A stretch of DNA of 64,000 bases from CAVRIA01 sp963721115 (GTDB lineage: Bacteria > Desulfobacterota > Binatia > HRBIN30 > CADEER01). Below the pieces are notes generated by a model. That model was not told where the DNA came from. It did not search any database and worked only from the letters and a program-made list of their open reading frames with translations. Every line of letters starts with the position of its first letter. Positions within the stretch are counted from its first letter, which is position 1. The stretch covers positions 32,232 to 96,231 of the forward strand of contig CAVRIA010000019.1 of NCBI GenBank assembly GCA_963721115.1. Reading direction: 5' to 3'. This document shows, in pieces, positions 17,201-27,722 of this stretch. The position numbers and the translations under genes were made by a program.

Positions 17201-17584
17201 ATGCTGCGATTCGCCCTTGTGCTCGTCTTCGCGCTGTCCGTATTGGTCCCGATCGGGGCTTCCCGGGCCGACGCCGGGGAGGTTGCGGAGGCGACGTGCT
17301 GCGCCTGCGAAGGAGACCCGGGACCGGTTCTGTATTGCGTCCGGGTCTCTCCGGGCCAGGAGACGTCGGCCGGCCAGAGCTGCCAGGCGCAGGGCGGTTC
17401 GCTCCTCTGTTTGAAGGGGGTGTCCGACGGGCGCTGCTCCTTCGAGGGCCTCGATTGCCCGCAAAGGCCGGCCCCGGCGATGGGAGGCACCTTCCTGGGT
17501 GCACTCGTCGCCTTGCTCGGCGCGGCGGGAATCGTCGGCCTGCGCCGCCGAACGCGGCGCTCCTGGACCGCCCGCCAGGTATAG
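17201..17584 (+). CDS. Small secreted Cys-rich protein with C-terminal membrane anchor
   Basis: Protein of 127 residues with signal peptide (MLRFALVLVFALSVLVPIGASRADA), about 75 residues with eight Cys (CCACEGDPGPVLYC and others), then PAPAMGG, a hydrophobic helix (FLGALVALLGAAGIVG) and a basic tail LRRRTRR. The ending resembles C-terminal sorting signals of the PEP-CTERM/IPTL kind, and the protein at 50625-51989 ends similarly with PAPALTP. No family recognised. ATG 17201 was chosen for the signal peptide. Confidence 0.65.
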   Translation: MLRFALVLVFALSVLVPIGASRADAGEVAEATCCACEGDPGPVLYCVRVSPGQETSAGQSCQAQGGSLLCLKGVSDGRCSFEGLDCPQRPAPAMGGTFLGALVALLGAAGIVGLRRRTRRSWTARQV

Positions 17585-17884
17585 CCGCTCGGTCCGGTGC
17601 GACCGGAGGGTCGACTCTGTCGACGAAGACGCGGTCCCAGAGGTATCGGGATCCCCTCCAAAGCTCGAGACTTCCAGGACATCCCTGGATTGAAGTTGGT
17701 GGCGCTTCCGCTGCCGTGACGTGATTGCCGGATCCGAGAGGTGCTGTCCTCCCAAATTAGGACAGCACCATCCGAGAGGCCGACTGGACTCTCGCGATCG
17801 GTTGCCTGGTGCGTACCCCCCTCGGTAGTCTCCGGCCTCGAAGTCGAAAGCTTTGCATTCGTTGGAGCAGAAGCGGGGGACCCG
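17585..17884. other. Intergenic region with palindrome framed by a 9-base direct repeat
   Basis: No gene seen. GGTGCTGTCCT (17740-17750) and AGGACAGCACC (17759-17769) form a perfect 11-base inverted repeat with an 8-base loop. ATCCGAGAG occurs directly on both sides (17732-17740 and 17770-17778). This could be an excision scar with target-site duplication or an operator. It lies about 110 bases upstream of the dioxygenase start. Confidence 0.5.
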
Positions 17885-18706
<822 letters not shown>

Positions 18707-18710
<4 letters not shown>

Positions 18711-19554
18711 GCCTGCGGCTGCTGGTCCTCGACGCCTACGACGTGCCGGGCAGGAAGGCGCTGCAGGACGCGGGGGCGACGCTGGCCGGAGAGCTCTACC
18801 GGCGCATGCTCGCCGCGCTGGAGCCGGACGCGCACATCGACGTCGTCGCGCACGGCGAAGCCGGCTTCTCGTTGCGCGGCGATCTGAGCAGCTACGACGG
18901 CGTCGCCTGGACCGGATCGAATCTGACCGTGTATCGCGACACGCCGGCGGTGCGGCAGCAGCTGGCGTTCGCGCGCGCGGCGTTCGCCGCCGGCGTGCCG
19001 AGCTTCGGCAGCTGCTGGGCCGTTCACATCGCGGTCACCGCGGCGGGCGGCCGCTGCGAGGCGAACCCGCGCGGGCGCGAGTTCGGCATCGCGCGCAAGA
19101 TCGTCCTCACCGAGGCGGGCCGCGCGCATGCGATGTTCGCCGGCAAGCCGATCGCGTTCGACGCCTTCGCCAGCCACGAGGACCACGCCGTGGAGGTGGG
19201 CCCGGGCACCACGGTGCTGGCGGCGAACGACTTCTGTGCCGATTCAGGCCGTGCACGTCGAGCAGCGACGGCGGGATCTTCTGGGCGGTGCAGTACCACC
19301 CGGAGTACGAGCTGCTCGACGTGGCGCAGCTCGGCGTGCTGCGCGCGCCGCAGCTGATCGAGCAGGGCTTCTTCGCCGACGCGGCGGACGCCGGCGGATA
19401 CCTCCGGCAGATGGAGGCGCTGCACGCCGATCCGTCGCGCAAGGACCTGGCCTATCGCCTCGGCATCGGCGCCGACGTTCTCGACCGGCGCGTGCGCACC
19501 TGCGAGGTGCGCAACTGGCTCGACCGCCTGGTCAAGCCGTCGGCGCGGCGTTGA
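18707..19554 (+). CDS. Class I glutamine amidotransferase-like protein (two frameshifts)
   Basis: Amidotransferase/peptidase-fold protein of about 280 residues (GuaA-like domain). The nucleophile Cys is in FGSCWAVHIA and the His/Glu pair in AVQYHPEYE; FASHEDH is also typical. Two single-base insertions, near 19235-19238 and at 19263, break the frame. Removing both gives DFVPIQAVHVESDGGIFWAVQYHPE without gap. The start overlaps the dioxygenase stop (ATGA), so the two are co-translated and likely work on one pathway. Members of this group hydrolyse gamma-glutamyl adducts or supply ammonia; which applies is unclear. Confidence 0.82.
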
Positions 19555-19959
19555 TCCCGAGGGCGAGAGAATTCCCGCACACGGTCGCTGAGACGCCGAG
19601 GCGAGCCAGAAGAACGGATCCCGTCGCCGCGAGTCTCTGAGGGGGCGTTCTTCCCCTTTGATTGCGCCTCCGAAAGCCGCAAACCGATCATCTCTTCGGT
19701 GCAGGCGATCCCGGTCGACCGGCGGGAAGATAGGCGTCGTCGATCGCCTGCGGGACGCCGTGACCGCGGCCTTTGGGCGGAGCGTCTGACCGATGCCGCT
19801 ACAAAGGAGAGGGGAGGGTTTATACCTAGGAGAGCAAGGGAATATCCCAATTGACTGACACAGCAAATATGATGTTCTAGAGGCAGCTCCCAATCGAAGC
19901 GACATCATAGAGCGCTGCCTTTCGTCCCTTCGGGGACGGGCGCGCCGCAAGGGGGAAAG
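19555..19959. other. Intergenic region before the large Cys-rich protein
   Basis: No gene seen. TTGACT (19851-19856) and a TATGAT hexamer (19868-19873) are present but not at standard spacing. In the leader, CGTCCC-TTCG-GGGACG (19923-19938) is a six-base stem capped by a stable UUCG tetraloop. AGGGGGAAAG precedes the ATG at 19960. Confidence 0.4.
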
Positions 19960-22546
19960 ATGAAGAGAATCGGCATCTCGTCGTCCGTCGTGACCGTCCT
20001 TCTCGTTCTGACGATCCTGGCCGGTGCGGTCCCGGCCCGAGCCACGCACTTCCGGTACGGTCACATCACCTGGGCGCCGGCAGCGAGCGATCCCACCCAT
20101 CGTACCATCGAGTACACGATCCAGAACGCCTGGCGGGGAGACGCGTACACGAGCGGCAACATGCGCTGCATCGACCCGACGACCAATCCGCCGACGCGAT
20201 ATTCCCTGCACCGGCCCCGGTGGCGTGGCCGGCGTCGGGGACGTCAGCCAGGAGCAGCAGGGTGGCACGCAGTTCGACCCGGGAGACGGATCGGGGCTGA
20301 TCGGGACTCCGGTCGCGATCTCGGGCAGCAGGGCGCTTCTGTACCTCGTGACCTCCGTCGACACCGTGAACAACTGGATGTTCGGCGTCGCGGTCGACGC
20401 GAGCAGCCTGCCACTGCCGGCCGGCTGCGGGAACGGAAACGCACCGAGTACCTGCGACACGATCATCGAGCACACGTATGCGAGTGCGGGGCTCGTGACG
20501 GCTCAGATCGAGGACTGTTGCCGTTTCAGCCCGTGCGTCGCCCCGAACGCGCACATCAACAACCCCGACAACGGCTACCGGGTGCAGACCACGGTCGACG
20601 TCGGCACGGGCAACAGCTCCCCGGTCAGCAGCCTGCCGCCGATCATCATCTGCCCGCAGGAGGGGGTGTGCACCTTCACCGTGCCGGTGTCCGACGACGA
20701 CCTCGATCCCCTGTCCTTTCGCCTCGCGACAGATGCGGAGGCGGGATTCGACCAGGTCGGCAACTCCAGCGGTCCCGGCCAGGGGCAACCCGGCACGGCC
20801 GCGGGGTGCGCCGGCAACGCGTCGATCGATTCGTCGACTGGCGTGTACACCTGGGATACCCACGGCTGTACCCTCGCGGGAGATCCGGGCCCCGCGCCTC
20901 CCAACGGCGGTTGCAACAATTCCAGTCTCAACACCCTCTACTCGAGCCAGGTGATGATCGAGGAGACCGGGCGAGGCACCAAGGTGGCGCTGGACTTCCT
21001 GATCGAGCTCGTGCCGGTCTGCCTGGGCAACGCGCCCCCGGCCTTCGACCAGCCGCCGACGCCTCCTTGCGGCTCGGCTCTATCCGTCAACCCGCTGAGC
21101 CCTCTGACCTTCACCGTCCAGGCGTCCGACGCCGACGACCCGTCGGTCGAGATCAACGCCACGGCGCTCCCGTCCGGCGCGACGCTGACTCCGGCGTTGC
21201 CGGTGAACGGCAATCCGGTCAGCACCGTCTTCTCGTGGACGCCGACCCTCGCCCAGATCGGGCAGCACGTCGTCACGTTCACCGCCAAGGACCAGTGTCC
21301 CGAGCAGGTCCTGTGCTCCATCACCATCGACGTCAGCCAGGAGAACTGCACGGATGGCATCGACAACGACTCGGACTCTCTCGTCGACTGCGCCGATCCG
21401 GACTGTCAGGGAACTCCGTGCGACGACGGCGATGCCTGCACGACCAACGACAGCTGCAACCAGGGAACGGCCTCCTGCCTGGGCGGACCACCGCCGAACT
21501 GCGACGACGGGAACGTGTGCACGGGGGACAGCTGCGATTCGGGCTCCGGCTGCGTTCACCTCCCGCTCGACGGCAGCCCGTGCCGCCCCGCTGCCGGCGA
21601 CTGCGACATCGAGGAGGTCTGCGACGGATCGACCTGTCCGGCCGACGTGAAGAGCACCTCCGAGTGCCGAGCGGCGAACGGGGCATGCGACGTCGCGGAG
21701 AGCTGCGACGGCGTCGGCGACGACTGTCCCCCCGATGGTGTCGCCCCGATGGGGTCCCAGTGCAGGGCCGCCGTGGGCGATTGCGACGTTGCCGAGAGCT
21801 GTGACGGGACCGGTGCCGACTGTCCCGCCGACGGCTTCGCGTCCGCCGGAACGGCCTGCGACGACGGATCGGCGTGCACGACCGACGAGGCGTGCGACGG
21901 CAACGGTGCCTGCGTCGGTTCGACTCCTCCGAATTGCGACGACGGCGATCCCTGTACGCGCGATTCCTGCGATCCGGGCCAAGGCTGCCAGAACGACGAG
22001 ACGCCGCTCGAAAGCTGTCGCCTCGCGCAGAAATCGATCTTCATCGTCAAGAGCAGGGGGCAGGGGAAGGATCGGCTGATCTGGAAGTGGATCCGCGGCG
22101 ACACCCCGGTGGGGGAGTTCGGCGATCCGACCGCGTCGACGGACTACGCGCTCTGCGTCTACGACGAGAGCGGCGCGGTGCCGGGGCTGTCCATGAAGTC
22201 CCTGGTCGCCGGTGGCGGCGACTGCGCGGGTAAACCGTGCTGGAAGCAGATCGGCAGCACGCCGCGCGGCTTCCGCTACAAGGACCGCAGCCTCTCCCGG
22301 GACGGTACCCTGGCGATGGTCTTGAAGGGAGGGAAGCCCGGGCGGGACCGGATCATCTTCAAGGCGAAGGGCGACAACATCCCGCTGCCGGTGCCGGCGA
22401 GCGCCGACCAGTTCTTCCAGCAAGACAGCGACGTCACGGTTCAGCTCGTCAACGGAGAGGGTGCCTGCTGGGGCGCCGTGTACACCCCGAACGACAAGAT
22501 CACGAACCGGGGCTCTTTCTATCGCGGCAAGGTGAAGAGCCCTTGA
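19960..22546 (+). CDS. Large secreted Cys-rich repeat protein (one frameshift)
   Basis: Exported protein of about 860 residues. A signal peptide (MKRIGISSSVV to PARA) is followed by ATHFRYGHITWAP. Two cadherin/Ig-like modules with calcium-like acidic motifs follow (VPVSDDDLDPLSF, VQASDADDPSVEI), then ENCTDGIDNDSDSLVDCADPDC. A tandem Cys-rich stretch comes next (CDDGDACTTNDSC, CRAANGACDVAESCDG and others, about 190 residues). The protein ends in a 150-residue domain with IFIVKSRG, ALCVYDESG, CAGKPCWKQIG and GEGACWGAVY. One extra base near 20195-20200 shifts the frame; removing it joins NPPT to DIPCTGPGG. A surface or extracellular matrix role is likely. Confidence 0.78.
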
Positions 22547-22785
22547 AGATTGGAGGGCGGGGAGAGGGGCGTGCCCGGTAGCCGCTGACCAGAGGAGAGT
22601 CGAGGCACGGGCGCGAGGAGGAAATGCCTCGCGCCTCGTGCCAGGCGCCTCGTTCTCTCCGCCGACACCAGGCGAGCCGAAGGCGCGGGAGTGACGCCGC
22701 TCGCAAGATTTGCCAAGATCACCTCCCCGGTGTCTGACAAAAGCGTCGCATCAACTGTGGCCGTACAGCCGCAAGGGAGGTTGCC

Positions 22786-23301
22786 ATGTCTGTGTTCGAA
22801 ACGATTACCCAGTTCAACCGGATGCTGAAGAATCTCGACCAGTGGCTGCAGGCGGGGATCGCCTACGGCGAAAAGAAGAGCTTCGACCCCGACGTGCTCG
22901 CCCAGGCCCGACTGGCGCCCGACCAGTTCGAGCTCGTCAAGCAGGTGCAGTCCGCCTGCGATCAGGCCAAGTACGCCGCCGCCTATCTGAGCGGTCAGAA
23001 GGCGCCGTCGCACCCCGATACCGAGAAGACGATCGCCGAGCTGCGGGCGCGCATTGGGACCTGCACGACGTACGTCGGCACCTTCAAGTCGTCCGACTTC
23101 ACCGGCGCCGAGGAACGACGCGTCGCGCCGCCGTGGATGGAAGGCAACTCGGTGAGCGGCGCTCAGTACATGACGCGCATCTCCGTGCCGAACTTCTACT
23201 TCCACGTCACCACGGCCTACGCCATCCTGCGCCACAACGGCGTCGACCTCGGCAAGCGCGACTTCGTCGGTGTGAAGAGCTGGACGGATCTTTCGGACTG
23301 A
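22786..23301 (+). CDS. DUF1993 family protein
   Basis: Cytoplasmic protein of 171 residues matching DUF1993, a four-helix fold of the DinB-like type. Motifs: QFNRMLKNLDQWLQAG at the start, LAPDQFELVKQVQSACDQAK, and the C-terminal FYFHVTTAYAILRHNGV with its His. GGGAGG precedes the ATG. No enzymatic role is established for the family. It is single-gene, with a strong palindrome following. Confidence 0.9.
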   Translation: MSVFETITQFNRMLKNLDQWLQAGIAYGEKKSFDPDVLAQARLAPDQFELVKQVQSACDQAKYAAAYLSGQKAPSHPDTEKTIAELRARIGTCTTYVGTFKSSDFTGAEERRVAPPWMEGNSVSGAQYMTRISVPNFYFHVTTAYAILRHNGVDLGKRDFVGVKSWTDLSD

Positions 23302-23336
23302 GAGGCGCGAGGCGTTGAGCGCGAGGCGCGCCCAGG

Positions 23337-23374
23337 GGGACAGGCGGTCGGCGACGTCGCCGACCGCCTGTCCC
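23337..23374. terminator. 38-base perfect palindrome between convergent genes
   Basis: GGGACAGGCGGTCGGCGAC is followed directly by its exact reverse complement. It lies between the ends of the DUF1993 and DUF3995 genes, which converge on it. A bidirectional transcription stop is the simplest reading, although T-runs are absent. Confidence 0.6.
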
Positions 23375-23394
23375 GGCCTCGACGCGCGGCGCGG

Positions 23395-23820
23395 TCAGGG
23401 CTCGCCGCACGCGACGAGGAGGGCCGCTAGGGCCAGCAGCGCGCAGAGCGGGACGTAGAGCCAGGTGTCCCACCGCGCGAACGGCGTTCCCGTCATCCGT
23501 TTGAACAGCCCGAACCAGTGGAAGTCGCCCACGACTCGCGCGCCGAACACCGCGACGAGTGTCCACGCTCCCGCGGCGAACGGCCAGCGCGGCAGCGACC
23601 GTCCCCAGATGCCGAGGCGGCCGAGCAAGACGAGCGCTGCGGCGCAGAGCAGCACGGCGACCAGGACGGTACCCGCCGGCCCGGGCTTGAAGAGAGGCGC
23701 GCCGTTCCGGGTCGGTATCGCGGCGTTGGTTCCCCAGTCGCCTCCCGTCGCCCAGTAGGCGTGCAGGGCCGCGAGCCCGAACAGTACCCCTGCCGCAAGT
23801 ATGCCGACGACGCGCGTCAT
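23395..23820 (-). CDS. DUF3995 membrane protein
   Basis: Integral membrane protein of 141 residues with four predicted helices and the family signature ALHAYWATGGDWG near the N-terminus, then VVGDFHWFGLFKR before the last helix. ATG 23820 is chosen because the first helix (VVGILAAGVLFGLAALHAYW) starts directly after it. Function of the family is unknown. It reads away from the esterase-fusion gene, with a divergent 170-base gap. Confidence 0.85.
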   Translation of the reverse strand: MTRVVGILAAGVLFGLAALHAYWATGGDWGTNAAIPTRNGAPLFKPGPAGTVLVAVLLCAAALVLLGRLGIWGRSLPRWPFAAGAWTLVAVFGARVVGDFHWFGLFKRMTGTPFARWDTWLYVPLCALLALAALLVACGEP

Positions 23821-23992
23821 CTCCCCTGCCAGCTTACTTGTTTGCACCCTTCTGGACCTTTGCGCCAGCGTCCCCGCTGACGCGACACATCCGACCGTTT
23901 GGCGTCTTCTTCGTTGCCCGGTTCGACACGTGCGTGGTAGCGTGTGAAATTCACGCCGTCGTCTCGCCATACTGATCGTTCAGGGGGAATCC

Positions 23993-26593
23993 ATGCACAA
24001 TCGCTCGCTGCCCATGCTGGGCGCCGTGTTGCTCGCCGTCATCCTGGCGGGCTGCGGCGACGACAATGGTAACACCAAGGGGCCGACCGCGACGCCGACC
24101 GCCGTCGCCGCCACTGCGACGCCCCAGGCGACTGCCACCGCGGTGCCGACTGACACGACGGCGCCGACGGCAACCGCGCCGCCGACCCTCACGGCAACGC
24201 CGCCGCCGACGGCGACCGGCACCCCGTCGCTGGTCGACGAGCTGGTTGCCACCGGGGTGGGCCGCTACCTGGACGACAGCACGCCGGTGCAGACGGTGCC
24301 GAACGGAGCGTGGGATTCGCTGCGCTTCGACCCGGCCGATGCGAAGGCGATCTGCCTGCGCGGCGATCCGTACCAGGTCGAGGTGCACCACGGCACCAAC
24401 AACAAGGTCCTGCTCTACCTCGAAGGCGGCGGCGCCTGCTGGAACAACCAGACCTGCTGGGTGGCGCCGAGCGCCAAGCTCACCGCCGACCCGTTCTTCG
24501 GCGCCGGCATCTTCGAGCTCGACAACCCCGCCAACCCGTTCAAGGACTGGAACATCGTCTACGCGCCGTACTGCGACGGCTCGGTGTTCAGCGGCGACAA
24601 CCTCGCCGACTACGACGGCAAGCCCACCTACCACCACGGGCTGCAGAATCTGTCGGCGGCGGTCACCGCCATGCGCGCCGCGTTCCCGGATCCCGACGCG
24701 ATCGCGGTCGCCGGCAGCAGCGCCGGCGGCTACGGCACCTTCACCGGCTACGGCGTCACCCGCGTCGCCTATCCGGACACGCCGATCGTCACCATCGACG
24801 ATTCCGGCCCCGGCCTGCAGAACCCCGACGACACGGTGAACGCCGCCGAGCGCCTCAGCAACTGGCAGTTCATGCAGTTCATCCCGCCGAGCTGCACGCG
24901 CTGCAGCGAGCAGCTCACCTACCTGACCGAGTGGGCGCTGGATCGCGATCCGACGCTGCGCGTCGGCTACTACAGCAACCTGCGCGACGCCATCATCCGC
25001 ACCTTCAACAACCTCTCCGCCGAGGACTACGAGGCGCTGCTGCTCGGCGTGACGGACGACATCCACAGCCGCCAATCAGAGCGCTTCAAGCGATTCTTCA
25101 TCCAGGGCGAAGACCACACGGTGCTGGAGCTGCCGATCTTCTACACGACGGAGATCAACGGCACGACGGTGCGCGACTGGACGGCGGACCTGCTCAGCGA
25201 CGGGCCGCAGTGGCAGGACCTGATCGAGGGGTTTGCCGATCTGTCGGAGGAGATCAGCGGCGGAAACGGTCCGTTCATCGGCGAAGGCAATCCCCCGAAC
25301 TTGGAGCAGGCGGGATACGTCGAGCACGAGTACGTGGCGAAGGGCACGGCCTCGTCGTACACCGCGACGATGCCCCTCACGGGCGACGGTCGCTGGACGT
25401 TCGAGCCGGACGGCACGGCGCCGTATCGCACCCGAATCCTCGTCCGCTACCCCGCGGATCCCGCGCAGTTCAGCGGTACGGTCGTCGTCGAGTGGCTCAA
25501 CGTCAGCGGAGGAGTCGACGCCGATCCCGACTACGCCAGCTTCGAAGAGGAGTTGACTCGCCAAGGGCACGCGTGGGTCGGTGTCTCGGCCCAGCTCATC
25601 GGCGTCGAGGGCGGCCCCGTGCTCGTCTCCGCACCCGGTGCGGAAGATCTCGCGGGCAAGGGACTGAAAGCGATCGACCCGGCGCGCTACGGATCGCTCG
25701 AGCACCCCGGCGACGGATTCTCGTTCGACATCTTCACGCAGGTGGCGCGGGCGCTGCGCCGGGGCGGACCGGCGTTGGGCGGCTCGAAGCCGCAGTGGGT
25801 GCTCGCGGCCGGTGAGTCGCAGTCGGCGATCGCGCTCACGACCTACTACGACGGCGTGCAACCGCTGACGCACGCGTTCGACGGCTTCTTCGTGCACAGC
25901 CGCGCCTCGTTCGGCCTTCCGCTGGTCGGGCCGGGCGAGTACGCCGACCTCGCCGGAGGGTTGGGCGGCACTCCGGCCATCTTCCGTACCGACCTCGCCG
26001 CGCCCGTAGTCGACCTCCAAGCCGAGAGCGACGTGACCGGGATCTTGAACTCGGTCGCCGTGCGCCAGCCCGACAGCGAAACGTTTCGGCTGTGGGAGGT
26101 CGCGGGAACCGCCCATGCCGACGTCCACCTCCTCGGTCCGACGATCGCCGGCATGCTCGACTGCGGTGCGCCGATCAACAACGGACCGCTGCATCTCGTC
26201 GCGAAGGCGTCGTTGCGCGGACTCGACGAATGGGTGCGCTCCGGCCAAGCGCCTCCCGGTGCACCCCGCCTCGACGTGACGTCCGGCGATCCGGTCGAGA
26301 TGCGCCGCGACGCCGACGGCATAGCGCTGGGCGGCATCCGCACACCGCCCGTCGATGTACCGGTGGCCGTACTCTCCGGCGTCCCGGGACCGAAGCCCGA
26401 CCTCCTGTGCCTCCTTCTCGGATCGACGACGCCGTTGCCTGCCGAGCGTCTCGCCGAGCTCTATGCGTCGCGTGCGGACTACGAGCAGCGTTACGACGCC
26501 GCGGCGGACCAGGTGATCGAGGCGGGGTTCGTGCTTCCCGAGGACCGCGACGCGCTGCTGGGGTTTGCCGACCCGTCCGGGATCGCGCCCTGA
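23993..26593 (+). CDS. Lipoprotein fusing a pectin-acetylesterase-like and an Abhydrolase_10-like domain
   Basis: Single uninterrupted frame of 866 residues. The signal peptide ends in lipobox LAGC, followed by GDDNGN and a Thr/Pro-rich linker (residues about 29-80). The first domain (about 80-410) is pectin acetylesterase/Notum-like, with LEGGGACWNNQTCW (oxyanion region), nucleophile motif AGSSAGG near residue 242, and the typical ending FYTTEINGTTVRDW. The second domain (about 415-866) matches alpha/beta hydrolases of the Abhydrolase_10 type: GPFIGEGNPP, VVVEWLNVSGG, the nucleophile GESQS near residue 608 and EVAGTAHADVHL with the catalytic His. Both domains usually occur as separate proteins. 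It is likely a surface-anchored deacylase or esterase with two active sites. Confidence 0.88.
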   Translation: MHNRSLPMLGAVLLAVILAGCGDDNGNTKGPTATPTAVAATATPQATATAVPTDTTAPTATAPPTLTATPPPTATGTPSLVDELVATGVGRYLDDSTPVQTVPNGAWDSLRFDPADAKAICLRGDPYQVEVHHGTNNKVLLYLEGGGACWNNQTCWVAPSAKLTADPFFGAGIFELDNPANPFKDWNIVYAPYCDGSVFSGDNLADYDGKPTYHHGLQNLSAAVTAMRAAFPDPDAIAVAGSSAGGYGTFTGYGVTRVAYPDTPIVTIDDSGPGLQNPDDTVNAAERLSNWQFMQFIPPSCTRCSEQLTYLTEWALDRDPTLRVGYYSNLRDAIIRTFNNLSAEDYEALLLGVTDDIHSRQSERFKRFFIQGEDHTVLELPIFYTTEINGTTVRDWTADLLSDGPQWQDLIEGFADLSEEISGGNGPFIGEGNPPNLEQAGYVEHEYVAKGTASSYTATMPLTGDGRWTFEPDGTAPYRTRILVRYPADPAQFSGTVVVEWLNVSGGVDADPDYASFEEELTRQGHAWVGVSAQLIGVEGGPVLVSAPGAEDLAGKGLKAIDPARYGSLEHPGDGFSFDIFTQVARALRRGGPALGGSKPQWVLAAGESQSAIALTTYYDGVQPLTHAFDGFFVHSRASFGLPLVGPGEYADLAGGLGGTPAIFRTDLAAPVVDLQAESDVTGILNSVAVRQPDSETFRLWEVAGTAHADVHLLGPTIAGMLDCGAPINNGPLHLVAKASLRGLDEWVRSGQAPPGAPRLDVTSGDPVEMRRDADGIALGGIRTPPVDVPVAVLSGVPGPKPDLLCLLLGSTTPLPAERLAELYASRADYEQRYDAAADQVIEAGFVLPEDRDALLGFADPSGIAP

Positions 26594-26666
26594 TTCGCAA
26601 GCCGACGCCCAAGGGGGTACATCCCGGAGCGGATCGTTCCGCGACAATCAGACGAGGAGGGACGCG

Positions 26667-27629
26667 ATGAGGGAATCTGCACGGGCTGGGTTCGGACACG
26701 ACACGACCGCGACCGAGGTGCTCGAAGGGGTCGACCTGGATGGGAAGTCGGCGCTCGTGACCGGCGGCTCGGGGGGACTGGGGGCGGAAACGGCGCGGGC
26801 CCTGGCCTCGAAAGGCGCGCGGGTCGTGATTGCCGTGCGCGACGTCGCCAAGGGCGAGAAGGTCGCGCGGGAGATTCGGTCGTCGACGGACAACGACGGC
26901 GTCGAGGTCGAAGAGCTGGAGCTCGGGTCGCTGGCGAGCATCCGCGCCTTCGCCGACCGCTTTCTGGCGCGCCACGACGCCCTGCATATCCTGGTGAACA
27001 ACGCCGGCGTGATGGCCTGCCCTTTCGGAAAGACGACTGACGGGTTCGAGCTGCAGTTCGGTACCAACCACCTCGGCCATTTCCTGATGACCGGCCTGAT
27101 CGCGCCCGCGCTCTTGCGCGGAGCTCCCGCGCGCGTCGTCTCGGTCAGCTCGCGCGGCCATCAGATGTCCCCCGTCGTCTTCGAGGACATTCATTTCGAG
27201 CGGCGCCCGTACGACAAGTGGTCGGCGTATGGGCAGTCCAAGACCGCCAACATCCTCCTGGCCGTCGAGCTGGAGCGGCGCCTCGGCTCGCGCGGCGTGC
27301 ACGCCAACGCCCTCCATCCCGGAGTGATCCCCACCGATCTCGTCCGGCATATGGTACCGGAGGACTACGAGCATCTGCGCAAGCGCGCGCCCGGCGGCAA
27401 GATGAAGATGAAGTCGGTCGAGTCCGGGGCCGCCACCTCCGTGTACGCCGCCACGGCGCCGGAGCTGGAGGGACGCGGCGGTCTCTACCTGGAGGACTGC
27501 GGCGTTGCGCAAGTGAACGACGCCGAGGACGCAGCCAACGGGGTGCGGTCGTACGCTCTCGACCCGGACGCTGCACAGCGGCTCTGGTCGATTTCGGAGA
27601 AGATGGTGGGGCAGAGCTTCCCGCTGTGA
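26667..27629 (+). CDS. Short-chain dehydrogenase (retinol dehydrogenase-like)
   Basis: NAD(P)-dependent oxidoreductase of 320 residues. Cofactor motif VTGGSGGLGAETARAL, NNAGVMA, catalytic YGQSK and the loop ALHPGVIPTDL are all intact. The extended N-terminus and the VSVSSRGHQ segment fit the WW-domain oxidoreductase/retinol dehydrogenase-like subgroup. The ATG at 26667 has GAGGAGG seven bases upstream. It follows the esterase fusion by 73 bases in the same direction, so it may share its transcript. The substrate is unknown. Confidence 0.92.
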   Translation: MRESARAGFGHDTTATEVLEGVDLDGKSALVTGGSGGLGAETARALASKGARVVIAVRDVAKGEKVAREIRSSTDNDGVEVEELELGSLASIRAFADRFLARHDALHILVNNAGVMACPFGKTTDGFELQFGTNHLGHFLMTGLIAPALLRGAPARVVSVSSRGHQMSPVVFEDIHFERRPYDKWSAYGQSKTANILLAVELERRLGSRGVHANALHPGVIPTDLVRHMVPEDYEHLRKRAPGGKMKMKSVESGAATSVYAATAPELEGRGGLYLEDCGVAQVNDAEDAANGVRSYALDPDAAQRLWSISEKMVGQSFPL

Positions 27630-27722
27630 CTCGAGCCGATCCCCTCTCTACCAGCTCTGTCCCCGCCGTGCCCCAAAATACTGCGCTCTGCCTCGAGAGT
27701 GTGGGCCGGGCGTTCTGTCAGC

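Noticed and set aside
24066..24240. Repetitive DNA at the start of the esterase fusion, possibly a CRISPR or minisatellite
   Set aside because: Units are short, imperfect, in frame and translate to a Thr/Pro linker; there are no spacers.
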